Origin: Myxococcus dinghuensis
GTDB taxonomy: Bacteria; Myxococcota; Myxococcia; Myxococcales; Myxococcaceae
Direction of reading: 5' to 3'
Length of the DNA stretch: 64,000 nucleotides
Assembly: GCF_024198235.1 (NCBI RefSeq)
Contig: NZ_JAKCFB010000013.1
Location: 62,001-126,000 of the forward strand
Numbering within the stretch: position 1 is the stretch's first letter; the number at the start of each line of letters is the position of its first letter. Below the pieces are notes generated by a model. It searched no databases, was not told the origin of the DNA, and saw nothing but the letters and a program-made list of their open reading frames with translations. Positions 1 through 9,417 of the stretch are shown in pieces. Position numbers and translations under genes: made by a program.

Positions 1-119
1 GCCGGTCCGCTGGTCACCACCTGACACTGGGGACGCACTCCGTGCACCAGCCGACACTTGGCCCTGTCCGGGCAACACCCGGCGTGAATCCCACCCCGCC
101 CCCGAGGGGCACCGACCTG

Positions 120-938
120 CTAGTGGCGCACGCGCGGCGTGGGAGCGCGGACCCGGACCTCCATCCGCTCGTCGCCCGCCACCACGCTGCTGTGGACCTC
201 GTCCTGCTCCGGGGTGAGCCGCGCCACGGCGCGCAGCGTGGCCACCAGCACCAGCGCCTCCAGCGTGGTCGGCACGCCCACGCCCTCACGGCCGGTCTTC
301 AGGGGCATGGGCAGCCGAGGCACCCGGTGCGCCGCGGCCAGCGCCTTCACCGCGTACGACGGCGAGGTGTCCAGCGACACGGCGATGGCGGGCAGGGCCT
401 GCGCCGCCTCGCCCTGGCCGCGCGCCTGCATCTCCATCAGCATCTGCAGCGCGCCCGGCTTGAAGTAGAGCGCCAGCCCCGCGCGCCCGTCCTCCGTGTG
501 GAAGACGCACCCCTCGAAGGTATGCGTCATGGGGCCGGAGACGGCCACCTCGAACGGCTGGCTGTCGTCCCAGTGGGACCACGGCCGGGCGTCCCAGTAC
601 TCGGTGGCCGCCTGCACGAAGAGCAGCGCCTTGTCCGAGCCGAGCCCGGCCAGCCCGCGCTGGCCCCAGGCGAGGAACGTGGCGATGGCCGCGCGCGACG
701 AGAGCACCGCCGTCGGCGGCTCCTCCACCCCCAGCCCCAACGCCCCGCCCGCCTCCGCCAGGGACGGCTCGCAGCGGACGTCGCTCGCGTCCACGCCCTC
801 CAGCAGCGAGCGCAGCCCCGCGTCGTCGTCCTGCTCGAAGACGGGCTGCGCCGGCTCACCCGTCTCGGTGATGCGCAGATAGACCTGTGTGCTCCCCTGG
901 GAGAGCGGCACGGGACCGAGCTTGAGGAGGTAGAACAT
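120..938 (-). CDS. hypothetical protein, last gene of KaiC/response-regulator operon
   Basis: A 272-residue protein that I do not recognise. It has no signal peptide, no membrane segment and no catalytic motif that I can name, so a soluble cytoplasmic protein is likely. The ATG at 938 is preceded by an AGGAAGG ribosome site. It follows the response regulator by only 27 bases and the KaiC-like gene precedes that, so it probably belongs to the same three-gene transcript and to the same signalling function. The coding frame is well supported by length and third-position GC; the function is unknown. Confidence 0.75.
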   Translation of the reverse strand: MFYLLKLGPVPLSQGSTQVYLRITETGEPAQPVFEQDDDAGLRSLLEGVDASDVRCEPSLAEAGGALGLGVEEPPTAVLSSRAAIATFLAWGQRGLAGLGSDKALLFVQAATEYWDARPWSHWDDSQPFEVAVSGPMTHTFEGCVFHTEDGRAGLALYFKPGALQMLMEMQARGQGEAAQALPAIAVSLDTSPSYAVKALAAAHRVPRLPMPLKTGREGVGVPTTLEALVLVATLRAVARLTPEQDEVHSSVVAGDERMEVRVRAPTPRVRH

Positions 939-965
939 GGGCCTTCCTGGAACGGGAGCGAGGAC

Positions 966-1340
966 TCAGCCGGCGGAGGCGCGCCTGCCATCCAGGGCCT
1001 TGCGGACCTGTCGCATCAGCGCGGGGATGTCGAAGGGCTTCTGGAGGAAGGGGATGCCCGGGTACTGGACCCGCAGCGCCCCCACGTCCACCGCGCTCAT
1101 GCCCAGCAGGGACACGTCCTTCCAGGAGGGCTCCGACCGGATGCGCTCGATGAGCGCGGGCCCGTCCAACACCGGCATCATCCAGTCCGTGAGGACCAGG
1201 TCCGGGCGCAGCTCGCCCATGCGCTCCAGCGCCTCGCGCCCGTGGGAAGCCGTCAGGACCCGGTAGCCCTCCTCACGCAGGAGGTCCGCCAGGGCCTCCA
1301 GGATTCCCTGCTCGTCATCCACCACCAGGATGGTCTCCAT
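966..1340 (-). CDS. single-domain response regulator (receiver only)
   Basis: A 124-residue CheY-like receiver domain with no output domain. The visible signature is complete: acidic pair D8-D9 (VVDDE), phosphoacceptor D52 in TDWMMP, small hydroxyl S82 and conserved K101 in QKPF. I chose the ATG at 1340 because the protein then begins directly with the first receiver strand and lies 28 bases after the KaiC-like stop codon; an upstream start at 1400 would overlap that gene. Signalling is expected through phosphorylation by an unlinked histidine kinase and protein-protein contact, possibly with the KaiC-like ATPase encoded just upstream. The partner kinase is not in the window. Confidence 0.92.
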   Translation of the reverse strand: METILVVDDEQGILEALADLLREEGYRVLTASHGREALERMGELRPDLVLTDWMMPVLDGPALIERIRSEPSWKDVSLLGMSAVDVGALRVQYPGIPFLQKPFDIPALMRQVRKALDGRRASAG

Positions 1341-1368
1341 ACGGCGGGCGCCACTCCTCGCGAATGAG

Positions 1369-2844
1369 TCAGGGATGTCCACCCGACGCGTGTCGGGCAA
1401 GGCCAGTCAGCAGGGTGTCCAGGCTGGAGTTGAACGGGGGCTGCACCTCGATGCCTTGGCGGGAGATGACGAACTCCCGGAGGGAGGGGTCGAAGTCCGC
1501 GTCGCGCAGCTTGAAGATGGACAGCAGCCGCCGCAGCCGTCCCTCCAGCTCCACGTGGCGGAGGAAGAAGAGGTTCTCCGCCACCGCCGACGGGCCGATC
1601 TCCAGCGGCACGTCCAGCACGGGGCCGAAGAGCCGGGGCGTCTCCAGGCTGAAGACGGTGGTCGCCGCCTCGTAGCGCAGCTCCTGCGTGAGGGCCGCGA
1701 AGAACGAGCCCATGCGCGAGGCGTCCGGCGCCGCCTGCCCCATGGCGCTCAGGCCGTCCACGAACACGCGCTGGATGCGGTGTTGCTTCACCGTGGAGAG
1801 CAGCTGGTGCGCCAGCACGTCGAGGATGCACTCGGCGGGGGGCTGCCAGAGGATGTGCATCCTCCCCGCCTCGACCGCCCCGTCCAGGTCCATCCCCACG
1901 GCCGCCAACTTGTGCAGCAGCCGTTCGGGCGACTCGTAGAAGCCCATGTAGAGACAGCTCTCGCCCCGCCTCAGTCCCTCGGCCAGCAGGCTGCTGCCCA
2001 GGAGCGTCTTGCCGCTGCCAGGGGGACCGAGCATCAATGTCGTGGAGCCCGTGGCCAGCCCCGCGGGGAACATCGCGTCGAACGAGGGGATGCCGAAGTG
2101 GACCCGGTTCGCGTCCGGCGCGGGGGGCTGCGCGCGCCGCACCCGCGCCTCCAGCCGGGGGAAGACCTCCAGGCCGTCGCTGGAGATGCGGAAGGTGTGG
2201 ACGCCCGTGAGCGTGGCGCCGCCCCGGAACTTGCGCACCTGCAGCTCGCGCCAGGAGCGCACGCCCAGGGTCCGCTCGCGCAGCTCCAGGATGCCGTCCA
2301 CCATGGTGTACTCCGGGTGGACGGTGGGGCCGTTGGAGCTGGTGAGCATCAGCGCGGTGAAGCGGGCCAGCCCCGCGGACACCTGCAGCTCGTGGATGAA
2401 CTTCTTGAAGTCGCGGCTGCTGCCCGCCGCCTCCTGGGCCTGCACCAGGCCGTCCAGGATGAGGATGCTGGCGTTGTGGTTGCGCACCTCGCGCCGCAGC
2501 AGCTCCAGCAACCCCGGCAGCCCCTGCTCCTCCAGCGTCCGGAAGCCGCTGACGTAGTAGACGCCCTCGGGCAGCAGCGCCGGGTCGAAGAACGACATGT
2601 CCCGCATGTTCGCGAGCATGCGCGCGTGCGACTCCGCCAGCAGCGTGACGTACAGGCAGCGCGCGCCCCCACGCCCCTGGTGGTAGCAGAGCTGGTTGGC
2701 GAGGAGCGTCTTGCCCGCTCCGGGCTCACCCACGACGATGTAGACACCCGAGGTCACCAACCCGCCGTTCAGGACGGCATCGAGACCCGGGACCCCGGTG
2801 GACACGCGCGCATCCTGTCTCGGGGGTTGCTCGGAAACAGACAT
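1369..2844 (-). CDS. KaiC-like double-domain RecA-fold ATPase
   Basis: A 491-residue protein with two tandem RecA-fold KaiC domains. Walker A of the first is GEPGAGKT (residues 39-46) and of the second GPPGSGKT (near residue 280). Walker B-like strands end in ILILDG and VFVDG. The length is close to cyanobacterial KaiC (about 519). The paired catalytic glutamates of KaiC are reduced to one in each domain (LLAESHARML and GFYESPERLL), so clock-like phosphorylation chemistry is doubtful. No kaiA or kaiB is nearby. In non-photosynthetic bacteria such proteins usually sit with histidine kinases or receivers, as here with the downstream response regulator, and are inferred to act in signal transduction. 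The exact role is unknown. Confidence 0.88.
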   Translation of the reverse strand: MSVSEQPPRQDARVSTGVPGLDAVLNGGLVTSGVYIVVGEPGAGKTLLANQLCYHQGRGGARCLYVTLLAESHARMLANMRDMSFFDPALLPEGVYYVSGFRTLEEQGLPGLLELLRREVRNHNASILILDGLVQAQEAAGSSRDFKKFIHELQVSAGLARFTALMLTSSNGPTVHPEYTMVDGILELRERTLGVRSWRELQVRKFRGGATLTGVHTFRISSDGLEVFPRLEARVRRAQPPAPDANRVHFGIPSFDAMFPAGLATGSTTLMLGPPGSGKTLLGSSLLAEGLRRGESCLYMGFYESPERLLHKLAAVGMDLDGAVEAGRMHILWQPPAECILDVLAHQLLSTVKQHRIQRVFVDGLSAMGQAAPDASRMGSFFAALTQELRYEAATTVFSLETPRLFGPVLDVPLEIGPSAVAENLFFLRHVELEGRLRRLLSIFKLRDADFDPSLREFVISRQGIEVQPPFNSSLDTLLTGLARHASGGHP

Positions 2845-2917
2845 GAGGGGGGCTCATACCCCAATCCCCGCGCCCGCGCCCCTGGATTGGTTACAGACCC
2901 GCGAACGAGCCCGGTCC

Positions 2918-3544
2918 TCAATCGACGACGACGACGAAGCGCTCCTGGACGTGCCGGACCTCGGAGACGTGGGACAGGCGCAGCTCGTAGCGGCCGGGCC
3001 GCTCGATGCGCACGCGCAAGGGGGTCGCCGCGTCTCCGGTCCGCGCGGTGAAGGCATGGACGCAGCGGGCCGCGTCGCAATTGACCAGCGCAAGGGAGGG
3101 CAGGCCCGTCAGGTGGGGACGGAAATCCAACGGCGGTGATGTCTCCAACCACACGGTGGCGGGCTCTCCGGAGTGGACGGCGTGCGACCACGGCAGCTCC
3201 AGCCACCGCTCGCCGGCGCCGGAGCGGCGGAACGCCACCTCGCGGGCGGGGACCGGCTCCGCGTCGCGAGTCCCCGCCGCGCCTGGCGGGCTCAGCAGCA
3301 CGAGGCCCGCGCCCAGCACCAGGCCCGCCAGCGCCAGGGCGGAGGGATACGCCAGCAGCAAGCGCCAGGGTCCCGGCGCCACGTCGCCCGCCGCGCGCGC
3401 GCAGGCGCGTCCGTCGTCGGCCCTGACGAGCGCCTCACCCAAGCGGGCCCTCAGCCGCGCGGAGGGCTTCTCCTCGCGGAGCACCCCGAGCGCGGAGCGC
3501 ATCTCCTGGGACAAGGGCGGACGGACCTCGTCGTGGTCGCTCAT
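2918..3544 (-). CDS. membrane anti-sigma-factor-like protein
   Basis: A 208-residue protein with a cytoplasmic N-terminal part of about 60 residues, one membrane helix at about 63-85 and a periplasmic remainder rich in beta-type sequence. Its ATG overlaps the TGA of the ECF sigma gene in an ATGA junction, which is the standard arrangement for a sigma factor and its membrane-bound regulator. The N-terminal region lacks the HxxxCxxC zinc motif of ZAS-type anti-sigma factors, so the assignment rests on topology and coupling rather than homology. The likely role is to hold the sigma factor at the membrane and release it on an envelope signal. Confidence 0.68.
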   Translation of the reverse strand: MSDHDEVRPPLSQEMRSALGVLREEKPSARLRARLGEALVRADDGRACARAAGDVAPGPWRLLLAYPSALALAGLVLGAGLVLLSPPGAAGTRDAEPVPAREVAFRRSGAGERWLELPWSHAVHSGEPATVWLETSPPLDFRPHLTGLPSLALVNCDAARCVHAFTARTGDAATPLRVRIERPGRYELRLSHVSEVRHVQERFVVVVD

Positions 3545-4152
3545 GGGCGGCCTCCTTCACTGACCGCGTCAGCGTGTCGCCCCGGCGTGGCCGCGAACAA
3601 GGCCCCCAGCCTCGCGCGCCCGCGGGAGTGTCGACTCTTCACTGTCCCCACCGGCAGCCCCAGCACCCGCGCCGCCTCCTCGTGGCCCAGCTCCTCCACG
3701 TCACACAGCAGCACCACCAGGCGGAACTTCTCCGGCAGTTGCCGCAGACACCACCACAACCGCTCCACCTCCTCGGACGCGCCCAGCCGCGCCTCCGGGT
3801 CCGGCTGCTCGACGCCTCCGGCGAACAGCGAGCCCAGCGCCGTCGTGGTCCCCTCCAGGACGGAGTCCAGCAGCGAACGTCGGCGCGCCACCGAGCGCCG
3901 GTGCTCGAGGAACTGGTTGCGCGCGATGCCACACAGCCAGGCCAGCGAGGGACCGGAGTGGACGTCCCCGCGCCGCAGGTAGGCCCGCACCAACGCGTCC
4001 TGGAGCAGGTCCTCCGCCTCCTGTCGGCTGTGACACAACGCCAGGCAGAAGCGGTGCAGCCGCGGCAGCAACGGCTCCACCGCCGCCTCGAACCGCGCGC
4101 GCTCGCTGGCCTCCAGCCCCGCCGGGCCCCGCTTGCTGGTGAATCCAGACAC
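3541..4152 (-). CDS. ECF-type RNA polymerase sigma factor
   Basis: About 203 residues with a sigma-70 region 2 (RLHRFCLALCHSRQEAEDLL, then a helix ending near EHRR) and a region 4 helix-turn-helix (LGHEEAARVLGLPVGTVKSR). The spacing and size are typical of ECF sigma factors. I placed the start at the GTG at 4150-4152, because the upstream open frame to 4380 is arginine/proline-rich and unlike a sigma factor; a GGTGGGG ribosome site lies just ahead. It is translationally coupled to the membrane protein that follows and is divergent from the SulP/Dab operon, so that operon is a candidate target, though no target promoter was proven. Confidence 0.9.
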   Translation of the reverse strand: MSGFTSKRGPAGLEASERARFEAAVEPLLPRLHRFCLALCHSRQEAEDLLQDALVRAYLRRGDVHSGPSLAWLCGIARNQFLEHRRSVARRRSLLDSVLEGTTTALGSLFAGGVEQPDPEARLGASEEVERLWWCLRQLPEKFRLVVLLCDVEELGHEEAARVLGLPVGTVKSRHSRGRARLGALFAATPGRHADAVSEGGRP

Positions 4153-4215
4153 GACACCCCACCCACGGCTCACGTCCCCATTCCTTGGAAGGTGATTCGC
4201 CGGCGGGACGGAGCG

Positions 4216-4234
4216 GCGTCTGTTTCTAAGACGC
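4216..4234. promoter_or_regulatory. inverted repeat between divergent sigma gene and sulP operon
   Basis: Arms GCGTCT and AGACGC are separated by 7 bases (gtttcta) in the 226-base divergent intergenic region. It could be an operator acting on either promoter. No clear sigma-70 hexamers were found here. This is a structural observation only. Confidence 0.3.
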
Positions 4235-4378
4235 GCGCGCTGTCTCAGCCTTGAAAACGACGCGCAACACATCCACGGGAACCCGCGCGCGACTCGTTCC
4301 ATCTCCATGCCTCGATACGCCGACGGTCCGCTCGTCTCCGAGCGGCTTCGGGCAGGTGAAGCAGGAGGGGGTGGTTTC

Positions 4379-6025
4379 ATGGAACGGTCGCCGTCCGCTG
4401 TCTGTCATTCCTCCGGGACCCCGGGGCGAGCCTCGTGGAAGGGTGACCTGGTCTCCGGCTTCCTCGTCTTCCTCATCGCGCTCCCGCTGTGTCTGGGAAT
4501 CGCCATGGCGAGCGGCTTCCCACCGGTGGCCGGCATCCTCACGGCGGTGGTGGGCGGAGTCGTCAGCTCGTGGTTGGGGAGCGCGGCGCTGACCATCAAG
4601 GGGCCCGCGGCGGGGCTCATCGTCATCGCCCTGGGCGCCGTGACGGAGCTGGGACAAGGCGATGCGGGGCGGGGCTACCGCCGGGCGCTGGCGACCATCG
4701 TGGTGGCGGCGGGGCTCCAGGTCGTGTTCGCGGCGCTGCGCGCGGGGCGGCTGGGGGACTTCTTCCCGTCCTCGGTCGTCCACGGGATGCTCGCGGCCAT
4801 CGGCGTCATCATCTGCGCCAAGCAGGTCCACGTCCTGCTCGGGGTGGCGCCCGTCGCGAAGGAGCCCCTGCGCCTGTTGGCGGAGATTCCCTCCAGCGTG
4901 TCGCGGCTGAACCCCGAGATCGCGCTCATCGGCGCGCTGGCCCTGGGGCTGTTGTTCGGGCATGCGGCGCTCGCCCGGCGCCTCGGGTTCCTGAAGCGCG
5001 TGCCCGCACCGTTGCTGGTGCTGCTGGTGACGGTGCCCCTGGGGCTGGCGTTCGACCTGGAGCACCCGCACACCTTCACCTTCTCCCACGCGGTCTTCTC
5101 CGTGGGGCCGGGCTACCTGGTGAACCTGCCGGGCAACCTGCTCACGGCGGTGACGTTCCCGGACTTCTCCGACGTCCTCTCCGCCACCTCGCTCAAGTAC
5201 ATCCTCATGTTCGCGCTGGTGGGCAGCATCGAGTCCCTGCTCACCGTCAAGGCGGTGGACCTGATGGACCCGGAGCGGCGCCGTTCGAACATGGACAAAG
5301 ACCTGCTCGCGACGGGCGTGGGCAACCTGGTGGCGGGGCTGCTCGGTGGCCTGCCGATGATTTCGGAGGTCGTGCGCAGCACGGCGAACATCGGCTATGG
5401 GGCGCGCACGCGGCTGTCGAACTTCTTCCACGGGCTGTTCCTGCTGTCGCTCGTGGCGTTCGCGCCCATGCTCATCCACCGGATTCCGCTGGCCGCGCTG
5501 GCGGGGATGCTCATCTTCACGGGCGTGCGGCTGGCGTCGCCCGGCGAGTGGGTGAAGACGTTGCGCATCGGCGTGGAGCAACTGCTCGTCTTCACCGTCA
5601 CGCTGGGGGTCACCCTGGCCACGGACCTGCTGGTGGGCGTGGCGTCCGGCATCGTGGTGGAGGCGGTGGTCAACCTGCTCAACGGGGCGCCGGCGCGTGG
5701 CTTCTTCCGCCCCGACATCCAGGAGCAGGTGACGAGCGAGCGCGTGGTGCTGCGCGTGCGGGGCGCCGCGGTGTTCACCAACTTCCTCGCCCTCAAGAAG
5801 CGGCTGTCCCGGCACCCGCGGGCGCGCCGCATCGACGTGGACCTGAGCGAGGCGAGGCTCGTCGACCACACGGTGATGCAGCGGTTCCAGGAGCTGGCGC
5901 ACGAGCTGGCGAGAGAGGGCCGGACGTTGGGGGTGCGCGGGCTGGAGCATCACCGGGGCCTGTCCCCGCATCCCCTCGCCGCGAGGAAGAAGAGCGTGGC
6001 GCCGGGCCTGGAGCTCACCTCCTGA
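4379..6025 (+). CDS. SulP-family anion (probably bicarbonate) transporter
   Basis: A 548-residue inner-membrane protein. It has about ten or more hydrophobic helices from residue 20 (GDLVSGFLVFLIALPLCLGI), typical SulP core motifs (GPAAGLIVI, LGGLPMISEVVRSTANI) and a C-terminal cytoplasmic STAS domain at about 454-525. The ATG at 4379 follows AGGAGG by 10 bases; an upstream in-frame ATG at 4307 lacks the family N-terminus. SulP proteins carry sulfate, bicarbonate or other anions. Substrate is inferred as bicarbonate because dabA starts only 11 bases after its stop. No fused carbonic anhydrase domain is present. Confidence 0.88.
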   Translation: MERSPSAVCHSSGTPGRASWKGDLVSGFLVFLIALPLCLGIAMASGFPPVAGILTAVVGGVVSSWLGSAALTIKGPAAGLIVIALGAVTELGQGDAGRGYRRALATIVVAAGLQVVFAALRAGRLGDFFPSSVVHGMLAAIGVIICAKQVHVLLGVAPVAKEPLRLLAEIPSSVSRLNPEIALIGALALGLLFGHAALARRLGFLKRVPAPLLVLLVTVPLGLAFDLEHPHTFTFSHAVFSVGPGYLVNLPGNLLTAVTFPDFSDVLSATSLKYILMFALVGSIESLLTVKAVDLMDPERRRSNMDKDLLATGVGNLVAGLLGGLPMISEVVRSTANIGYGARTRLSNFFHGLFLLSLVAFAPMLIHRIPLAALAGMLIFTGVRLASPGEWVKTLRIGVEQLLVFTVTLGVTLATDLLVGVASGIVVEAVVNLLNGAPARGFFRPDIQEQVTSERVVLRVRGAAVFTNFLALKKRLSRHPRARRIDVDLSEARLVDHTVMQRFQELAHELAREGRTLGVRGLEHHRGLSPHPLAARKKSVAPGLELTS

Positions 6026-6036
6026 GGGAGACGACG

Positions 6037-9000
6037 ATGCGCCCCGAATCGAAGCCCGCGTCTGCCGCCAGCGACCGCGCCGCGCGCCTGCGCGCGGCCC
6101 TGGCTCACGCCAGCCACCTGCTCCCCGCGCAGGGGCCGCTCGGCACGTTCATCCACCACAACACGCTGCACGCGTTCCAGCACCTCCCCTTCCACCAGGC
6201 CCTCGCCGCCGCGAGCACCACCTTCGGCGCGGAGAGCTACCTCCCCGAGTCGCGCTTCCTCGAGCTGTACCAACAGGGCCGCATCACCGACGGAGACCTC
6301 CTCGCCGTGCTCGCGGAGGAGGGCCTCTCCTCGGAGGCGACGACGTCCGGCGATGGCGCTCCGACACGAGGAGGAGAGGCCGCCTCCCAGGCGGAGCTGG
6401 ACGTCCTCCTCTCCCCGACCGCCGTGGCGTTGCTCGCGTTGCGCTTCCCCGTCCCCGCGGAGACGGCGGCGTCGCTCCAGTGGCGGCTCATGGAGCAGTC
6501 CTGCACCCGCGCGCTCCGCGACGACGTGCCCGTGGCGGCCCGGCGGCGCTTCCTGGCGTCCTCCCGAACGGGGATGCGGTCGTGGCTCGACCGGGTGGGG
6601 CGGGAATGGACGATGTCGGAGCTGGCCAGCGCGCTGCTGGAGCCCACCTTCGCGGCCTCGGTGCATGACGCCGCGCTCTGCTTCCGCCAGCCCCTCCCCG
6701 TGGACTTCGCCTTGCGGCTGCTCGGCGTCCCCTCGGCGCGCGCCCCGGGCTACGTGGCGCGGGTGGAGGAAGAGGTCCGCAGCACGCCGGGCCTCACGCT
6801 GGAGCGCTGGCTGAGCGCCGAGGCGGCGCTCGTGCCACATGCGCTCGCCACGGCCTTCGGCGGCGACGGCGGTTGGGCCTCGCTCTGGGAACAGGTGGGA
6901 CAGGACTGCGAGCCCTTCGCCGTGTCGGCCCTCTGGGCCGTGTGTCGCGCGCCACGGCTCGCGACACCGCCTCCCTCCCTCGGTCCACCCCGCGGAGGCA
7001 TCGCCAGCCATCGTGAGCAATTGCTCGGGGCCACGGGCTTCGACGTCGGGGAGTGGGTCCATCCCCCGCTCATCCGCGTGTGCGCGGCCTTCCTGGACGA
7101 AGGCATCGCGCACTGGCCCATGCCCCATCGTCGACATGGGCTGTACGCCGCGTGGCGCGCGCTGCGACAGGCGGGGCTGGGCGGGGAGCTGGCGTGGCTC
7201 CCGCCACCGGCGGCGGAGGGCGGGGCTCCCGCGTCCTCCGAGGACACGGTGCTCGACGCGCTCGGGGCCCTGGGGGTCGCGGAGGAGCACTGGGAGCCCT
7301 ACCTGGTCCGCGTCCTGCTCGCCCTGCCTGGATGGGCGGGCATGTTCCATCGCCTGGAGCACGACCCGGCGCGCTCGCCGGATGCGCCCCCCGCGCGGCT
7401 GATGGACTTCCTGGCGGTGAGGCTCGACCTGGAGCGCCACGCGCTGGCCTGTGCCGCCCGGGAGCTCCTGGGCCATCAGGGCCCCTCGTCCTCGCTCACG
7501 GACTCGGCGCGAGACACGCCGCGTGTCTCCGACGAGCCTCCGCCGCGGGAGGCGGGGAGCTGGCGCCTCTTCCAATGGATGCAGCTCGCGGGGGTGTCCG
7601 CGATGGAGCTGGCGCGACAGGGCCCGCGATACAGGCAGGCCTTGCTGGACACCCTCGAGCGCTTCGACGCACCGACGCGGCGGCGGCTGTGGCACGAGGC
7701 CCTCGAACACCACTATCGCCAGGAGGTCTCCTGGGGGCTCGCGTGCAATCGGCGACGGCCGGAATCCGAGCGAGTGGTGGAGGCCCCACGCCTGCAGGCG
7801 CTGTTCTGCATGGACGACCGGGAGGAGTCCATCCGCCGGCACTTCGAGGAGCAGGACGCGCGACACGAGACCTTCGGCATCGCGGGCTTCTTCGGCGTCG
7901 CCATCGACTACCAGGGCCTGGATGACGCCCAGGCCTTCGCCCTCTGCCCCGTGGTGGTGACGCCCGCCCACGTCGTGGAGGAGCATCCCCTCCCGGGGGA
8001 GACACCCCGCGCCCGAGCCCGCGCACGACGACGCGCGAGGTGGGCGGGCCTCGCGCACGCCTTGCACCAGGGCACCCATGCGTTGGAGGTCGCGTGGCTG
8101 CTGACGCCGCTGCTCGGTGTGCTCTGCCTGCTGCGCCTGCCCTTCCAGCTCCTCTTCCCTCGCGCGATGGAACGGCTGCGCCGAGGGCTCGAGGCGCGGC
8201 TGCTCCCCCTGCCCGTCACCGGGCTGACGAGCCTTCGCGAACCGGGAGCGCCGCGCGCGGAGGGGAAGCCCCGGGGGTTCACCGTGGACGAGCAGGCGAC
8301 ACGCGTCGCGAGCGCCCTGGAGAGCATCGGCCTCGTGAAGGACTTCGCGCCGCTGGTGGCGGTGCTCGGTCACGGCGCGACGAGCGTCAACAACCCGCAC
8401 CTGGCCGCGTACGACTGTGGCGCCTGTGGTGGAAGACACGGCGGCCCCAACGCCCGGCTCTTCGCGGAGATGGCCAACCACCCCGAGGTCCGCGCGCGGC
8501 TGCGCGAACGCGGCATCGCCATCCCCGACACCACGTGGTTCGTCGGAGGGCTGCACAACACGACCACGGACGAGGTCGCCTTGTATGACACGCGGCACGT
8601 CCCCGGCGCGCTGCGGGACGACCTGACCCGGCTTGGCGCGGCCCTGGAGCACGCCCGAGCCCGGTCCGCCCACGAGCGCTGCCGCCGCTTCGAGTCGGCG
8701 CCCGAGGACCTCACGCCCGCCTCGGCGCTCCGGCACGTCGAGGCGCGGGCCACGGACCTGGGCCAGCCTCGACCGGAGCTGGGGCACGTCACCAACGCGG
8801 TCTGCATCGTGGGGCGTCGCGCCCTGACCCGCGGGCTGTTCCTCGACCGCCGCGCCTTCCTCATCTCCTACGACCCGAGCCTCGACGCGAGCGGGGCCAT
8901 CATCGAGCGAATCCTGCTCGCCGCGGGCCCCGTCGGCGCGGGCATCAACCTCGAGTACTACTTCTCCCGCGTCGACAACGCGCGGTACGGCTGCGGGACG

Positions 9001-9417
9001 AAGGTGCCGCACAACCTCACCGGCCTGCTCGGGGTGATGGACGGCGCGCAGAGCGACCTGCGCACGGGGCTGCCCTGGCAGATGGTGGAGCTGCACGAGC
9101 CGATGCGGCTGCTGCTCGTCGTCGAGGCGAGCGACGCCGTGCTGTCGGCCATCCTGGAGCGACAACCGCCCCTGCGGGAGCTCATCGGTCAGGGCTGGGT
9201 CCAGCTCATCGGCCTGGACCCGGTGACGGGCGTCCAGCGGCGCTTCACGCCCCAGGGCTTCAAGGCCCTCCAGCCACCCGACACACCCCTGCCGGAGGTC
9301 GCGGCCTCTCCCCGCTGGTACGCGGGCCGGAGGGACTTCCTGCCGCCCGCGCTCATCCGGAGCGACACCCTCCGGCCCGCTGCCTCCGCGCGAGGACGCC
9401 CCCATGGCACCGCCTGA
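6037..9417 (+). CDS. dabA: inorganic carbon transporter subunit DabA (DUF2309)
   Basis: A 1126-residue member of the DabA family, which has a beta-carbonic-anhydrase-like zinc site and works with DabB at the inner membrane to trap CO2 as bicarbonate using cation flux. The start of the family, FIHHNTLHAFQHLPF, is at about residues 38-52. The expected zinc ligands are visible: C591 and D593 in FCMDD, H779 in VLGHGATSVNNPH, and C794 in YDCGACGG. The 15-residue H-to-C spacing matches characterised DabA. The ATG follows GGGAG by 6 bases. It is sandwiched between sulP (11 bases) and dabB (14-base overlap), so co-expression is certain in practice. Confidence 0.9.
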   Translation: MRPESKPASAASDRAARLRAALAHASHLLPAQGPLGTFIHHNTLHAFQHLPFHQALAAASTTFGAESYLPESRFLELYQQGRITDGDLLAVLAEEGLSSEATTSGDGAPTRGGEAASQAELDVLLSPTAVALLALRFPVPAETAASLQWRLMEQSCTRALRDDVPVAARRRFLASSRTGMRSWLDRVGREWTMSELASALLEPTFAASVHDAALCFRQPLPVDFALRLLGVPSARAPGYVARVEEEVRSTPGLTLERWLSAEAALVPHALATAFGGDGGWASLWEQVGQDCEPFAVSALWAVCRAPRLATPPPSLGPPRGGIASHREQLLGATGFDVGEWVHPPLIRVCAAFLDEGIAHWPMPHRRHGLYAAWRALRQAGLGGELAWLPPPAAEGGAPASSEDTVLDALGALGVAEEHWEPYLVRVLLALPGWAGMFHRLEHDPARSPDAPPARLMDFLAVRLDLERHALACAARELLGHQGPSSSLTDSARDTPRVSDEPPPREAGSWRLFQWMQLAGVSAMELARQGPRYRQALLDTLERFDAPTRRRLWHEALEHHYRQEVSWGLACNRRRPESERVVEAPRLQALFCMDDREESIRRHFEEQDARHETFGIAGFFGVAIDYQGLDDAQAFALCPVVVTPAHVVEEHPLPGETPRARARARRRARWAGLAHALHQGTHALEVAWLLTPLLGVLCLLRLPFQLLFPRAMERLRRGLEARLLPLPVTGLTSLREPGAPRAEGKPRGFTVDEQATRVASALESIGLVKDFAPLVAVLGHGATSVNNPHLAAYDCGACGGRHGGPNARLFAEMANHPEVRARLRERGIAIPDTTWFVGGLHNTTTDEVALYDTRHVPGALRDDLTRLGAALEHARARSAHERCRRFESAPEDLTPASALRHVEARATDLGQPRPELGHVTNAVCIVGRRALTRGLFLDRRAFLISYDPSLDASGAIIERILLAAGPVGAGINLEYYFSRVDNARYGCGTKVPHNLTGLLGVMDGAQSDLRTGLPWQMVELHEPMRLLLVVEASDAVLSAILERQPPLRELIGQGWVQLIGLDPVTGVQRRFTPQGFKALQPPDTPLPEVAASPRWYAGRRDFLPPALIRSDTLRPAASARGRPHGTA

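Noticed and set aside
42..1367. Long plus-strand open frame over the first operon
   Set aside because: It is the antisense of three supported minus-strand genes, and its translation is His/Arg/Gly-rich shadow sequence.
4489..6036. Very long open frame running from inside sulP into dabA
   Set aside because: The part before 6037 is an out-of-frame reading of sulP with arginine/glycine-rich noise; dabA has its own ATG and ribosome site at 6037.
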